Made by a program: the position numbers and the translations under genes
NCBI GenBank assembly: GCA_030671315.1
Contig: DAOUZW010000067.1
Location: forward strand, 1-6,423
Origin: Candidatus Bathyarchaeota archaeon
Lineage (GTDB): Archaea; Thermoproteota; Bathyarchaeia; 40CM-2-53-6; RBG-13-38-9
DNA length: 6,423 bases
Direction: 5' to 3'
Part shown: in pieces, positions 5,874-6,423 of the stretch
Layout of the letters: each line of letters opens with the position of its first letter
How positions within the stretch are numbered: the stretch's first letter is position 1
The notes under the pieces: model-generated
What the model was told of the DNA's origin: nothing
The model's database searches: none
What the model saw: only the letters and a program-made list of their open reading frames with translations

Positions 5874-6423
5874 TTAGTGTTTTCGTTTTCTAATTGAAAT
5901 TGCAATGACTGCTAATGAAAGAAGCCCTAACACTGTCAATAGGTAAGGCGCCATTATGCCAACTTTATTTGTAGTGATGTGGACACCACCGATAATACTC
6001 CCACCACCAACTGTGAAACCGGTTCCAGTTAGGCCAACGACGATATCAGTCCCTTCATCATATTGACCATTTGAATTGTCAAAGACTAAATCGTATTGTC
6101 CGACTTGGGCATTTGGCCATACCAATGTTGGACCTAGGTTTCCTTGAGCATCTGTTTGTACTGTGTTTACTCCATCGCTTGAGATATCGGGCGGGATAGG
6201 CATTCCGTCAGTCCAAGTCTGAGCCGGAACTACATACAGGGTGATTAATGTATTCGGTGGGAACCCGCTTCCAGTCGCATATATGTCTCCACCAGCCGCA
6301 AATACACTCTGACTAACTCCTGCGGAGTCTGTTGCTTCACCTACAACACATATTCCTGTTCCCAATCCACTATTATAGAGAGCCGTTATTTCCGATCCGG
6401 ATAGTGCTCGGCTAAATACAGCA
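5874..6423 (-). CDS. LamG-domain surface protein, C-terminal part (5' end beyond window)
   Basis: The frame is open to the window end; 182 residues are visible. The first 19, AVFSRALSGSEITALYNSG, are the classic C-terminal strand and helix of LamG/concanavalin-like jelly-roll domains (RALS-x-EI-ALYNSG), so the protein does not start at the TTG near 6365. A beta-rich module follows (about visible residues 40-138): DIYATGSGFPPNTLITLYVVP, WTDGMPIPPDISSDGV, TDAQGNLGPTLVWP, then DNSNGQYDEGTD, an Asp/Asn-rich loop resembling a calcium site, and GTGFTVGG. A single helix (about 155-177) preceded by NKVGIMAPYLL and ended by RKRKH anchors it in the membrane; this tail resembles one I associate with Thermoproteota/Bathyarchaeia surface proteins. 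It is likely extracellular, binding glycan or mediating adhesion. The gene converges on fumarase beta, and its stop is TAA. Confidence 0.87.
   Translation of the reverse strand, partial: AVFSRALSGSEITALYNSGLGTGICVVGEATDSAGVSQSVFAAGGDIYATGSGFPPNTLITLYVVPAQTWTDGMPIPPDISSDGVNTVQTDAQGNLGPTLVWPNAQVGQYDLVFDNSNGQYDEGTDIVVGLTGTGFTVGGGSIIGGVHITTNKVGIMAPYLLTVLGLLSLAVIAISIRKRKH

Overview
The window is a 6.4-kb piece of AT-rich chromosome, almost certainly archaeal. The evidence is cumulative: Shine-Dalgarno sites of the GGTG/AGGAGG type, frequent TTG and GTG starts, a split two-subunit class I fumarase, a membrane protein ending in a cytoplasmic zinc ribbon, N-glycosylation-rich surface proteins with CFI-box or single-helix C-terminal anchors, and a LamG protein whose tail resembles one I associate with Thermoproteota/Bathyarchaeia-type archaea. 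The lineage is inference; there is no rRNA or other marker gene.

Layout. At positions 2-1256 (+) lies a probable two-gene operon: an aspartate/glutamate racemase missing about three N-terminal residues at the window edge, then a TTG-started flavodoxin-fold (FMN) reductase with a four-cysteine cluster. It converges on a 428-residue secreted or membrane-anchored protein at 1340-2626 (-) with a divergent CFI-box C-terminal domain. A 223-bp divergent intergenic region carries promoter-like elements, followed on the + strand by a small DUF2798-like membrane protein (2850-3248) with an unusual Tyr/Gln/Pro-rich N-terminal extension. Next comes a type I membrane protein (3346-4257) with an extracellular carbohydrate-binding-like domain, a Thr/Ser stalk, one helix and a cytoplasmic zinc ribbon.

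At 4325-5742 (+) the alpha and beta subunits of a [4Fe-4S] class I fumarate hydratase form a tight operon, preceded by a 19-nt perfect inverted repeat that looks like an operator. It converges on the 3' end of a LamG-type surface protein (5874-6423, -), whose gene is followed by a GC-rich palindrome and T-run, a likely terminator.

How the genes fit together. The fumarase pair is a complete enzyme for fumarate/malate interconversion. The racemase and flavoprotein are probably co-transcribed, but no shared pathway is evident. The other four genes encode envelope proteins; two carry domains associated with carbohydrate binding (CBM-like and LamG), so this is a housekeeping region interleaved with lineage-specific surface proteins. 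I see no CRISPR, transposon, phage gene, tRNA or rRNA, and no convincing new multi-gene system. The most distinctive items are the surface-protein architectures and the fumarase-upstream inverted repeat.
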